NCBI RefSeq assembly: GCF_000617845.2
Contig: NZ_DF820425.1
Span: 3,957,725 to 4,021,724 of the forward strand
Direction: 5' to 3'
From: Bradyrhizobium sp. DOA9
GTDB taxonomy: Bacteria > Pseudomonadota > Alphaproteobacteria > Rhizobiales > Xanthobacteraceae
DNA: 64,000 bases
Part shown: positions 1 through 7,580 of the stretch, in pieces
Layout: each line of letters opens with the position of its first letter
How positions within the stretch are numbered: the first letter of the stretch is position 1
Made by a program: the position numbers and the translations under genes
Notes under the pieces: model-generated
What the model was told of the DNA's origin: nothing
Database searches by the model: none
What the model saw: only the letters and a program-made list of their open reading frames with translations

Positions 1-1088
1 CCGCTGGTCGAGACGTCGACCAGCCGGGTCCGCAGGCCGCCTTCGGCGATGATGTCGCGGATGTAACGCAGCTCCTGGCCCTTGGTATCGAGCGTGCCGA
101 CGACCAGCACCACGGGCGGGCCCGACGCCTGCGCCGCCGCCGGCTCGCGCTTGCGCCGTGCGGTCTCGTCGAGCCGCGCGACCTGCGTCGAGAGCGTCCG
201 CGCCGCTGCCTCGATGCGGGCGATCGGCACCGGCTGCGACCATCGCGTCGGCAGCGTCGGGTTGGAGATATAGATGCGCACCGGCCCGTCGCGGCGTGGC
301 GCCGGCGCTGGTTTCGTTTCGGCGCCGGACGCGGCGACGTCGATATCCGGTTCGAGCTCCGCGTGAAGTCCGACGCCGAGCAGGCGCTGCTGCAGCTCGC
401 GGTCCGCGGCAAGGCGCGCGGAATCGATGATGCGGTTGATGCGGCCGTTGACCATGATCGCGACATTGCGCGAAATCGCGGTGGCGACGCCGATATTCTG
501 CTCGATCACGAGCACGGACATGTCACCGTCTTCGCCAAGTCGCAGCAGCATCTCCTCGACCTGCGCGACGATGACGGGCGCGAGGCCTTCGGTCGGCTCA
601 TCCATGATGAGCAAATGCGGGTTGGTGAGCAGCGCGCGCGAGATCGCCAGCATCTGCTGTTCGCCGCCGGAGAGCTGGCCGCCGCCGTGGCCCTTGCGCT
701 CGGCGAGGCGCGGGAACGTGTCGTAGATGCGCTCGACGGTCCAGGCGCCCGAACGCAGGCCAGCGGCGAGCTGCAGATGCTCGTCGACGCTGAGCGAGCG
801 CCAGAGCCGGCGGCCCTGCGGCACGTAGCCGACGCCGAGCCGGGCGATCTGGGCCGGCGGCCGCCGGGTGATGTCCTCGCCGCGGACCCGGATCGAGCCG
901 CCGCTGACGGCGACCAGCCCCATGATCGCCTTGCACAGCGTGGTCTTGCCCATGCCGTTGCGGCCGACGACCGAGAACACGCCGCTCTCCAGCGTAAGGT
1001 CGACGCCCTGCAGCGCGTGGGAGTGGCCATAGTAGACGTCGAGGCCGCGGACCTCGAGTGCGGCACCGCTGCGGCGGACCTCATTCAT
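1..1088 (-). CDS. LivF-type ABC ATPase fused to a Tm-1-like (UPF0261) domain, cut by window edge
   Basis: Reading back from an ATG at 1088 the frame stays open to base 1 (362 codons). Residues 1-240 form a LivF-type ABC ATPase: Walker A GRNGMGKT (42-49), signature LSGGEQQ (139-145) and Walker B LLIMDEP (159-165). A linker rich in Pro, Ala and Arg follows (about 245-322). From residue 324 the sequence matches the start of the Tm-1-like ATP-binding family, with GTLDTKG at 331-337. The ATPase should energise the LivHM permease encoded just upstream; what the Tm-1-like part does is unknown. The start overlaps the livG-like stop by 8 bases, so the two are translationally coupled. The fusion is direct from the open frame; the C-terminal end lies outside the window. 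Confidence 0.85.
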   Translation of the reverse strand, partial: MNEVRRSGAALEVRGLDVYYGHSHALQGVDLTLESGVFSVVGRNGMGKTTLCKAIMGLVAVSGGSIRVRGEDITRRPPAQIARLGVGYVPQGRRLWRSLSVDEHLQLAAGLRSGAWTVERIYDTFPRLAERKGHGGGQLSGGEQQMLAISRALLTNPHLLIMDEPTEGLAPVIVAQVEEMLLRLGEDGDMSVLVIEQNIGVATAISRNVAIMVNGRINRIIDSARLAADRELQQRLLGVGLHAELEPDIDVAASGAETKPAPAPRRDGPVRIYISNPTLPTRWSQPVPIARIEAAARTLSTQVARLDETARRKREPAAAQASGPPVVLVVGTLDTKGQELRYIRDIIAEGGLRTRLVDVSTS

Positions 1089-1863
1089 GGCCGCCTCCGA
1101 GATAGAGCTCCTGAACTTCAGGATCGGACTGGATCTCCTGCGGCAGACCCTCCTTGAAGATACGCCCGTTGTGCATCATCGTGACGCTCTCGACGACGCG
1201 CAGCGCGACGTCCATGTCGTGCTCGATGATGATGTAGCCGATATGGGCGGGCAGGGAGGTCAGGATCTCGATCAGCTCGGCCCGCTCCGTCGGCGAGAGG
1301 CCCGCGGCCGGCTCGTCGAACAGCACGAAGCGCGGCGCGCCGGCGAGCGCCAGCGCGATCTCGAGCTGGCGCTGCTGGCCGTGCGCGAGCTCGGCCACGC
1401 GCTGGTCCTTCACGGCGGACAGATGCACGGCCTGGACCAGGTTGTCCGCGGCATGCATCAAGGCATCGTTCTGTCCCGGACGCAGGAATGAGAAGCGTCC
1501 GCGCGAGACGCCGCGGCAGGCGAGATAGACGTTGTCCTGCACGGTAAGGCCGGGGAACAGCGCCGAAATCTGGTAGGTGCGGCGCAGTCCGCGGCGGATG
1601 CGCTCATAGGGCGGGAAATGCGTGACGTCCTCGCCGAAGAAGCGGATGGTGCCGGAGGAGGGCGGGAAGTCGCCCGTGATGCAGTTGAACAGCGTGGTCT
1701 TGCCGGCGCCGTTCGAGCCGAGCACGGCGCGCCGCTCGCCCGGTCGCACGGTGATGGTGACGTCGGTCAGCGCCGCCAGCGCGCCGAACAGCCGCGTCAC
1801 GCCGCGCAGCTCCAGTGCCGCGCCGGCACCGACGGCGGAGAGGCGCTGGGCGACGCTATCCAT
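1081..1863 (-). CDS. ABC transporter ATP-binding protein, LivG type
   Basis: This 260-residue ATPase of a branched-chain-type uptake system has Walker A GSNGAGKT (about 49-56), a LivG-like signature region LAHGQQRQLEIALALA in place of LSGGQ, and Walker B FVLFDEP. The chosen ATG at 1863 has a strong GGAGGGGG Shine-Dalgarno sequence just ahead; a GTG at 1878 is the alternative. It overlaps the permease gene by 8 bases at its start and the LivF-type gene by 8 bases at its end, so the whole minus-strand set should be one transcript. It is expected to pair with the LivF-type subunit on the cytoplasmic face. The substrate is unknown. Confidence 0.9.
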   Translation of the reverse strand: MDSVAQRLSAVGAGAALELRGVTRLFGALAALTDVTITVRPGERRAVLGSNGAGKTTLFNCITGDFPPSSGTIRFFGEDVTHFPPYERIRRGLRRTYQISALFPGLTVQDNVYLACRGVSRGRFSFLRPGQNDALMHAADNLVQAVHLSAVKDQRVAELAHGQQRQLEIALALAGAPRFVLFDEPAAGLSPTERAELIEILTSLPAHIGYIIIEHDMDVALRVVESVTMMHNGRIFKEGLPQEIQSDPEVQELYLGGGHE

Positions 1864-2938
1864 GGCGGCCCCCTCCACTGGCGCGGCCCACCTCGCGCCG
1901 TTGATGCTGACGCCAGCGCTGCCAGAGGCCGATGACGCCGTCCGAGGACCAGAACACGATGGCGAGGAAGCCGAGCCCGATCAGCAGGCGGAAGCGGTTG
2001 CCGTCGAGCCCGAGCCGGACCAGGAAGTCGAGCGCGAAGGTCCGCAGCAGCACGAAGATCAGCGCGCCGATGTAGGGGCCGATCGGGCGCGTGATGCCGC
2101 CGACCACGGCGATGATCAGCACGTCGATGCAGGCGCCGACGCTGACCGAGCCCGGCGAGATCTGGCGATAGTTCCAGACCTGGAGCACGCCGGCCAACGC
2201 GGCGACGAAGGAGGCGAAGGCATAGGCGGCGACGCGGTGCGCATTGACGTTGAAGCCGAGCGCCGCCATGCGCCGCGGATTGTCGCGCACACCCTGCAGC
2301 GCGAGTCCGAACGGGGCGCGCGAGACATATTCGACCGCAAAGTAGCAGAGCGCAGCGACCGCGAGCACGACATAGTAGAAGGGAATGTCGGCGCGCCAGT
2401 TCACGCCCCAGAAGCGCGGCGTGGCCACGTTGTTGATGCCGGTATGGCCGTTGAAGATCGCCCAGTTCTGGTTGGTGAAATAGTAGAAGGCGGCGCCGAT
2501 GGCGAGGGTGATCATGATGGTGTAGATGCCTTCGGTGCGCACCGCGAGCGCGCCGCCGAGCGTGCCGAAGGCGGTCGCCAGCGCCAGCGCCATCGGCACG
2601 GCGAGCCACCACGGCCAGCCCAGGCTGATATTGGCGTTGCCGCTGACGCCGAACACGGCGACCATATAGGCCGAGAAGCCCGCGATGGTGAGCTGCATCA
2701 GGCTGACCATGCCGCCATAGCCGGCGAGGAACATCAGGCTCAGCGCCATGGTGCCGAGGATCAGCGTGGTGGCGAAGATCTCGATCAGGAAGAAGCTGCT
2801 CGCGATCAGCGGCATGATCAGGAGGATGGCCGCGACGGCCCAGGCGGCGGGGTTGTTGATCTCCGGCCAGGTCCGGGCCGGGCGCTGCGTCTTGGTGGCG
2901 CGGCCTACGGTGACGGGGGCATCGTGGGCGAGCGACAT
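1856..2938 (-). CDS. Branched-chain-type ABC transporter permease, LivM type
   Basis: The 360-residue protein has about ten hydrophobic segments after a polar N-terminus of roughly 35 residues, typical of LivM. The conserved cytoplasmic loop is visible as LALQGVRDNPRRMAALG (LivM usually reads RENEIAA or similar). It forms the membrane channel with the LivH-type permease, whose gene ends two bases before this ATG. The substrate cannot be read from the permease; relatives carry branched-chain amino acids, urea, amides or aromatic acids. Confidence 0.9.
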   Translation of the reverse strand: MSLAHDAPVTVGRATKTQRPARTWPEINNPAAWAVAAILLIMPLIASSFFLIEIFATTLILGTMALSLMFLAGYGGMVSLMQLTIAGFSAYMVAVFGVSGNANISLGWPWWLAVPMALALATAFGTLGGALAVRTEGIYTIMITLAIGAAFYYFTNQNWAIFNGHTGINNVATPRFWGVNWRADIPFYYVVLAVAALCYFAVEYVSRAPFGLALQGVRDNPRRMAALGFNVNAHRVAAYAFASFVAALAGVLQVWNYRQISPGSVSVGACIDVLIIAVVGGITRPIGPYIGALIFVLLRTFALDFLVRLGLDGNRFRLLIGLGFLAIVFWSSDGVIGLWQRWRQHQRREVGRASGGGRHG

Positions 2939-2939
2939 C

Positions 2940-3950
2940 TCAGCGCCTCGCCAACAGGCCTTGCGGCCGGATCGCCAGCACCAGCACCATGATCAGGAAC
3001 GTCACGACGATGGCGTAGGTCGGGATGTAGACCGAGCCGAGCTGCTCGGCGAGGCCGATGATGAGCGCGCCGAGCGCCGCGCCGGGGATCGAGCCCATGC
3101 CGCCCACGATCACGACGACGAGGGACGCCAGCAGGAAGCGGATGTCCTCACCGGGCGACAGTGACTGGAAGGTGCCGCCGACCACGCCGGCGATGCCCGC
3201 AAGCCCCGCGCCAAAGGCGAACACGGCGACGAAGACGAGCTGGATGCGCACCCCCGTCGCGGCGAGAATGTCGCGATCGTCGACGCCGGCACGGATGATC
3301 ATGCCGATCCGGGTGCGGTTGAGCGCGAGCCACATCGCGACGCCGATGATCACGGACGCGATGAAGATCACGAGCCGCACCATGGGATATCTGAGATAGA
3401 CCGGCTCGCCCGATGATTTGATCGCCGTGACCAGCGGCAGCTCGATGGGACCGATCAGCCAGTTCGGGGTCTGGATCTGGTAGAAGTCACCGCCGCAGGC
3501 CCACAGCATGAGATCGGCAAACACGATCGACAGCCCGATCGTCACCATCGTTTGCCGGAGGTCCTGGCCCTCCATCCGGCGGAACACGATCACCTGCAGC
3601 AGCACGCCGACCAAGGCCGTCAGGATAAAGGCGACGACGAAGCCGAGGATCCAGGAGCCGGTCGATGAGCTGATGGCGTAGCCGACATAGCCGCCGAACA
3701 GATAGAGCGAGCCGTGCGCGAGGTTGACGTTGCGCATCAGGCCGAAGATCAGCGTGAAGCCGCTGGCGACCAGGAAGTAGAGGCCCCCGAGCGTGATGCC
3801 GTTGAACACCGCGTTGAGGAAGACGCGCTTGCGGCCGATCGCCTCTTCCAGTCCCGGCGGCCACACCGCGAAGATCAGCCAAAGCGCGACCGCAACTGCG
3901 ATGATCGTAACCAGCGCCCAGGCCGGATGGCGTTCGACGAAGCGGCTCAT
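2940..3950 (-). CDS. Branched-chain-type ABC transporter permease, LivH type
   Basis: A 336-residue integral membrane protein with LivH hallmarks: GLYFLVASGFTLIFGLMRNV in the N-terminal third, the loop DRDILAATGV, and the C-terminal GGMGSIPGAALGALIIGL. One feature is a long first periplasmic section (about residues 30-45) before the core. I chose ATG 3950 because GGGTGG lies just upstream; a GTG at 3959 is possible. It is the first of the four transport genes after a 195-base gap that contains a stem-loop, so it may be partly decoupled from the regulator gene upstream. Confidence 0.9.
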   Translation of the reverse strand: MSRFVERHPAWALVTIIAVAVALWLIFAVWPPGLEEAIGRKRVFLNAVFNGITLGGLYFLVASGFTLIFGLMRNVNLAHGSLYLFGGYVGYAISSSTGSWILGFVVAFILTALVGVLLQVIVFRRMEGQDLRQTMVTIGLSIVFADLMLWACGGDFYQIQTPNWLIGPIELPLVTAIKSSGEPVYLRYPMVRLVIFIASVIIGVAMWLALNRTRIGMIIRAGVDDRDILAATGVRIQLVFVAVFAFGAGLAGIAGVVGGTFQSLSPGEDIRFLLASLVVVIVGGMGSIPGAALGALIIGLAEQLGSVYIPTYAIVVTFLIMVLVLAIRPQGLLARR

Positions 3951-4056
3951 GTGCGCCACCCGCTTGGCCAGGGCGCATCCCTTACGCCCAACATAATCAG
4001 GTCAGGCAGCCTTGTGTCGGCCGCTAGCCTCGCCATGAACGTGCGCTCCCGTCGGT

Positions 4057-4079
4057 CGCGATCCTCTTTCGGGATCGCG
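4057..4079 (-). terminator. Stem-loop between the araC-like and livH-like genes
   Basis: Perfect 8-bp arms CGCGATCC and GGATCGCG enclose a 7-base loop. It lies in the 195-base gap between the AraC-type gene (ending at 4146) and the LivH-type gene (starting at 3950). There is no T-run, so it may be an attenuator or processing site rather than a full terminator. Confidence 0.5.
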
Positions 4080-4145
4080 TTGCCGGCATCCTAGCCAGGC
4101 GGTGAGGGCGACGTTTGATCGTGAGTATCTTTTCGTGGCCTGCGC

Positions 4146-4973
4146 TCAGGCGCGCAAAACCTTGGCGGCGCGGCGATAATCGGTCGGAGCCATCCCGACA
4201 TTGGCAGCGAAGAAACGGGTGAAACCGCTCTGCGAAGAGAAGCCGAGGTCGAAGCCGATGTCGGCGATCGGCACCTCGCTAGCCACCAGTGCTTCGAGCG
4301 CCTGTTCCATGATCAGCGTGTTGAGATAGAGGTTCGGCGTGACGCCGGTCTGGACGCGGAACAGCCGGTAGAAATGCGGCCGCGACAGGCCGGATTCGCG
4401 CGCGATGGTGTCGAGCTCGATTTCGGCGCCGGGGCTCTCCGACATCATCTTGATGCACTTGCGCACGCGAAAGTCGGTGACGGCGCCGCCTGCGCGCGGA
4501 TCGCGCGCGATCTCGGCCTGCTGCCAGCTTTCGTCGTAGCAGATGTCGATCAGCCGCCGCAGCTCGGAATCGAGGCTGGAGAGCGATGGTGCGCCGCACA
4601 CGAGCGCGGCGGTCCGCCTGATGTGCTTGTCGAGCGCGGGGGTGCGCCTGAACTGCGTGCGGCCGAAGCGCAACCGGTCGGAGCCGGAGGCATCCGGCGC
4701 AAACCATTCGGCGTTGACATAGAGCACGAAGAAGATCGCGCCGCCGTCGAGATCGGTCGGCAGGAAATTGTGCGGTTCCCAGGGATTGACGGCGACGACC
4801 GACGTCTCGTTGAGATCGTAATGCCCGTCGGAGACGTCGATGCATGCCGGCATGCCGCCGACATGGAAGATCAGATGACCTTCGCGATGGGCGTGGATAT
4901 TGAAAGGGCGGTTCAACTGATAAACCGTCGCCCGGCCGAAGCGGCCATGGAAGACGGCGAGCGCACGGCTCAT
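4146..4973 (-). CDS. AraC-family transcriptional regulator
   Basis: The 275-residue protein has an N-terminal cupin-like sensor half (about 1-150) and a C-terminal AraC DNA-binding domain with two helix-turn-helix motifs: the first around ELDTIARESGLSRPHFYRLF, the second ending in the family signature IADIGFDLGFSSQSGFTRFF. ATG 4973 follows a strong purine-rich ribosome binding site (GGGAGGGGAAGG). It lies between the binding protein gene and the permease genes on the same strand and is the natural candidate to control this transport operon; the inducer is unknown. Confidence 0.92.
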   Translation of the reverse strand: MSRALAVFHGRFGRATVYQLNRPFNIHAHREGHLIFHVGGMPACIDVSDGHYDLNETSVVAVNPWEPHNFLPTDLDGGAIFFVLYVNAEWFAPDASGSDRLRFGRTQFRRTPALDKHIRRTAALVCGAPSLSSLDSELRRLIDICYDESWQQAEIARDPRAGGAVTDFRVRKCIKMMSESPGAEIELDTIARESGLSRPHFYRLFRVQTGVTPNLYLNTLIMEQALEALVASEVPIADIGFDLGFSSQSGFTRFFAANVGMAPTDYRRAAKVLRA

Positions 4974-5044
4974 GCCTTCCCCTCCCGGATATTCTTGTCT
5001 TTTCGGCCAGCCTTCAACAATGCCGCGGAGATTGCAAGAGCGGA

Positions 5045-5069
5045 GAGCGACCGCGTCAGCGAGTCGCTC
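5045..5069 (-). terminator. Stem-loop downstream of the binding protein gene
   Basis: Perfect 7-bp arms GAGCGAC and GTCGCTC enclose an 11-base loop, in the gap between the binding protein stop and the AraC-type gene. Together with the smaller dyad at 5085-5101 it could stop transcription or protect the abundant binding-protein mRNA 3' end. No T-run is seen. Confidence 0.45.
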
Positions 5070-5084
5070 CCCGGTTGCGTCTAC

Positions 5085-5101
5085 CTGACGGGATGCGTCA
5101 G
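5085..5101 (-). terminator. Small stem-loop over the binding protein stop codon
   Basis: Perfect 6-bp arms CTGACG and CGTCAG with a 5-base loop overlap the TGA stop of the binding-protein gene (stop at 5098-5100). It may work with the larger stem-loop at 5045-5069. Confidence 0.35.
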
Positions 5102-6348
5102 TACTTCTTACATTCGGGCACGGTACGGCTCGGCAGCCCGATCTTGGAGAACACGGCCGGGTCGTAGCCGAGCGTCTGGTTGACGTTCGGGATCACCTTC
5201 ACGACCTTGCTGAACAGCGCGCCCTTGCCGTCGTCGACGACTTCGGTGACGAAGTTGGTGCCGATCGCCTGGCGGTTGGAGTCGAGCTTGATCTTGCCGT
5301 TCGGCGCGTCGAGCTCGATCTTCGCCAGCGCCTCCCGGAACTTCGCCTGGTTGTTGGAGAGATCGCCGTTGACCTGACGCAGCGCGAGGATCAGCGCCAT
5401 GGTTGAATCGTAGTAGTTGGTGGCGAGCAGCGACGGGCTCGGGAAGCGCTTGTTGGGGGGGAAGGCGTCCTGATAGGCCTTCACGAATTTCTGCCAGCCC
5501 GGATCCTCCCAGGTGTCGGCCTGTCCGCTCGCCGCGATGGTTCCGATCAGCGCGTTCTTGGCGTTGCCCTTCGACGACAGGATGGTCTGGTCGATCATGA
5601 TGGAACCGCCCATCAGATGCGCCTTGCCGCCGGCCTGCTGATACTGGTTGAGGAAGTTGACGGCATCGGCGCCGCCGAGCCCGAGATAGATGGCGTCGAC
5701 ATCGTCCGGCAGGGCGGCGATGACGGAGGCGAAGTCCTTCGTTCCCAGCGGTACCCATTGCCGGTTGGTGACCTGTCCTCCGGCGCCGCAGAACTCGAGC
5801 ACCAGCCCGAACACCTGCGTGTAGATGAATGAATAGTCCTCGCCGACGGTCGCGATCTTGCGATACTTCTTCTCTTCATAAGCGTATTTGCCGAGGCCGA
5901 CCTGCCACTGCGCGCCGTCCATGTTGTAGCGGAAGAAGTTCGGGGCGGGGTCGACATAGGTCGTCTCCTGCGCACCGGATGCGGCATTGATGAACGTCAG
6001 CTCGGGATGGGTCTTGGCAAAATTCTTCACCGCGATGCCTTCGTCGCCGGAGAGCGGCGACAGCAGGATCTGCACCTTGTCCTGCTCGATCAGCTTGCGC
6101 ACGGCGCGCACGGCCGAGTCCGGCGTCGCGTCGGTCGAGGCGACGATGAATTCGAGTTCCTTGTCGCCGATCTTCTTGCCGAGCACGTTGAGCGCGGTCT
6201 GGTGGCCGCGCATGCCGTCCTCGCCGAGCACCGTGTAGGTGCCCTCGAGCGTCGCGGTCACGCCGACCTTGATCTTTTCCTGGGCGATCGCCGCGCCCGA
6301 AAGAAACAGGCTGCTCAACGCGAGCAGTCCGATGCTGCATTTCGACAT
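5098..6348 (-). CDS. ABC transporter substrate-binding protein, branched-chain amino acid type (LivJ/AmiC-like)
   Basis: A 416-residue periplasmic binding protein. The start at 6348 is set by a GGGGAGGAG ribosome binding site and a clear Sec signal peptide (hydrophobic LLALSSLFLSGAAIA, likely cut before QE). The mature protein opens IKVGVTATLEGTYTVLGEDG and continues with the type I periplasmic fold common to LivJ, AmiC and UrtA. It should deliver the solute to the LivHMGF system encoded downstream. The ligand cannot be deduced. An upstream in-frame extension of 37 codons exists but would bury the signal peptide. Confidence 0.92.
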   Translation of the reverse strand: MSKCSIGLLALSSLFLSGAAIAQEKIKVGVTATLEGTYTVLGEDGMRGHQTALNVLGKKIGDKELEFIVASTDATPDSAVRAVRKLIEQDKVQILLSPLSGDEGIAVKNFAKTHPELTFINAASGAQETTYVDPAPNFFRYNMDGAQWQVGLGKYAYEEKKYRKIATVGEDYSFIYTQVFGLVLEFCGAGGQVTNRQWVPLGTKDFASVIAALPDDVDAIYLGLGGADAVNFLNQYQQAGGKAHLMGGSIMIDQTILSSKGNAKNALIGTIAASGQADTWEDPGWQKFVKAYQDAFPPNKRFPSPSLLATNYYDSTMALILALRQVNGDLSNNQAKFREALAKIELDAPNGKIKLDSNRQAIGTNFVTEVVDDGKGALFSKVVKVIPNVNQTLGYDPAVFSKIGLPSRTVPECKKY

Positions 6349-6689
6349 GTGCTCCTCCCCTTCTGTCATCGCTTGTTGCCGCGACGAACCGTACGATGCC
6401 CGTGGCTTTCGGAGCCCGCGGCTTTGGAGGAAAGCTAACCGAAGTCGCCTGCGCTGCACCCATCGCGGCCTCGCTCGGCTTGACTGGCAGTCTCATTTTT
6501 GAATGTTGCGGCGCGAGTGATTTTCGCGGTGCAGCAGCGCCGCGTCGCAAAAATGTCCTGGGCGGAAATCTGCGTCGTGCTCTCCTGGACTTTCTCGACA
6601 GCTCTTGCGCGCATCGGCGCCATCGAGCGGACAAGGCCACGCGCGGCTTCCCGTGCCGGTCTGTTTCGTCCGGCTGTCAACCCGTCGGC

Positions 6690-7330
6690 GCAAAAATATT
6701 CCGCTTTACCGAAATTCGGTTTTGGCGTATGTTTCGCTCATCCCGGCTCATTCTTGAGGGGCGATCATGCGGTCGTCTTGTTCGCGAGCCGGGCTTGCGG
6801 TGGACGCGGCAGCGTCGGCACGAGATGGGGCGGGCAGGGCGGGTAGTCCCTGTGAGCCCGAAACCCGCGTGCGGACGAACGGCGCTGCCAGGCTTCGTCT
6901 CGTTTGTAAGTTTCCGGCGCTGTCGACGGTGTCAGGGAATACTGCGGCGAAATGGCGGGCCGTGCGTACGGCAAAACCGTGTGGTCCTGGCCGTCGTTGC
7001 TACGGTCAAGCTGTCTGCGGAGATGTGCGCGAGCCCAACCGGGCGGACGGCATCATTCAAATTCGCGGGGCGAGGGAGGCCAGAAGGAAAGTTCGGCTCC
7101 CGGGAGAGCGCGGCATAAGCCGTCCGACCATCGCGCAGGGAAGGCCGAGTGATCGGCACCACCTGTATGCTGCTGTGCGGTTTTCCTGCGTGTGCATTTG
7201 CGCAGCAGACCGCGGGTGTCATGTCGGCACCCGGCCTTCCCTGCGCCCTCTTGGATTGGAGAGCGGCGAGGCCAAGCAAAGCTCGGGCGAAATCAGCCGC
7301 GAGAACGCGCAGCCGCGTCGCCAGCAGACG
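6690..7330. repeat. Probable dispersed intergenic repeat of Bradyrhizobium-type genomes
   Basis: The stretch begins AAATATTCCGCTTTACCGAA and ends soon after CGGGCGAAATCAGC. From memory, close variants of this sequence occur many times in Bradyrhizobium and related genomes, where they are often mis-annotated as small hypothetical proteins. I could not check this by search, so the boundaries are approximate. It lacks transposase coding, and an internal inverted repeat (7133-7246) is directly visible. Confidence 0.5.
7133..7246. repeat. Perfect 15-bp inverted repeat with 84-base loop
   Basis: GCGCAGGGAAGGCCG at 7133-7147 is matched exactly by its reverse complement CGGCCTTCCCTGCGC at 7232-7246. 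The loop is rich in short GC stems. It is the structural core of the surrounding repeat and would fold as RNA or cruciform DNA if transcribed or extruded. Confidence 0.8.
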
Positions 7331-7580
7331 AACGAGTTTCCGAACTGATGAGATCATCAAGCTTGCATTCGTCGCGCCCGGTATACCGCCTGCCGCCTTC
7401 CTGAGCTGCGTGCCGAGATGAAATGCAGAGCGATGAGTCATTAGTCGCGCTTATGTCGCGAATTTTTACTTCCAATTTTACTTCGCAAAATCCCGCCCAT
7501 AGCCTCACGCGCAACTGATCACATCCGCAGGGATCGCTGAAGATCGTTGCGGCCGCTCATTGTAACCAACGAGGGTTGCC

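Larger units (their letters stand above)
6349..7580. other. 1.2-kb non-coding region between two divergent uptake operons
   Basis: No open frame here has a convincing ribosome binding site, family motif or the codon bias of the neighbours. The stretch should hold the promoters for the minus-strand liv-type operon (left end) and the plus-strand operon at 7581 (right end). The middle, about 6690-7330, resembles a dispersed repeat. The right end is AT-rich around 7457-7490 and has the direct repeat AATTTTTACTTC / AATTTTACTTC (7461-7472, 7474-7484). Confidence 0.7.

Noticed and set aside
506..1084. A 192-codon minus-strand frame inside the LivF-type gene
   Set aside because: It is Arg/Ser-rich, has no Walker motifs, and is out of frame with the true ATPase that starts at 1088.
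1622..2992. A long plus-strand open frame (456 codons) opposite the LivG/LivM genes
   Set aside because: It is an antisense shadow of GC-rich coding DNA; its product is rich in Asp, Glu, Arg and His without domains. The same applies to long antisense frames near 8900-10050, 10670-12430, 32770-34430, 41800-43830, 44570-46800 and 53405-55600.
6396..7441. Several open frames of 60-240 codons on both strands in the 1.2-kb gap
   Set aside because: None has a ribosome binding site, family motif or neighbour-like codon use; they overlap each other and the probable repeat, and similar frames arise by chance at this GC content.
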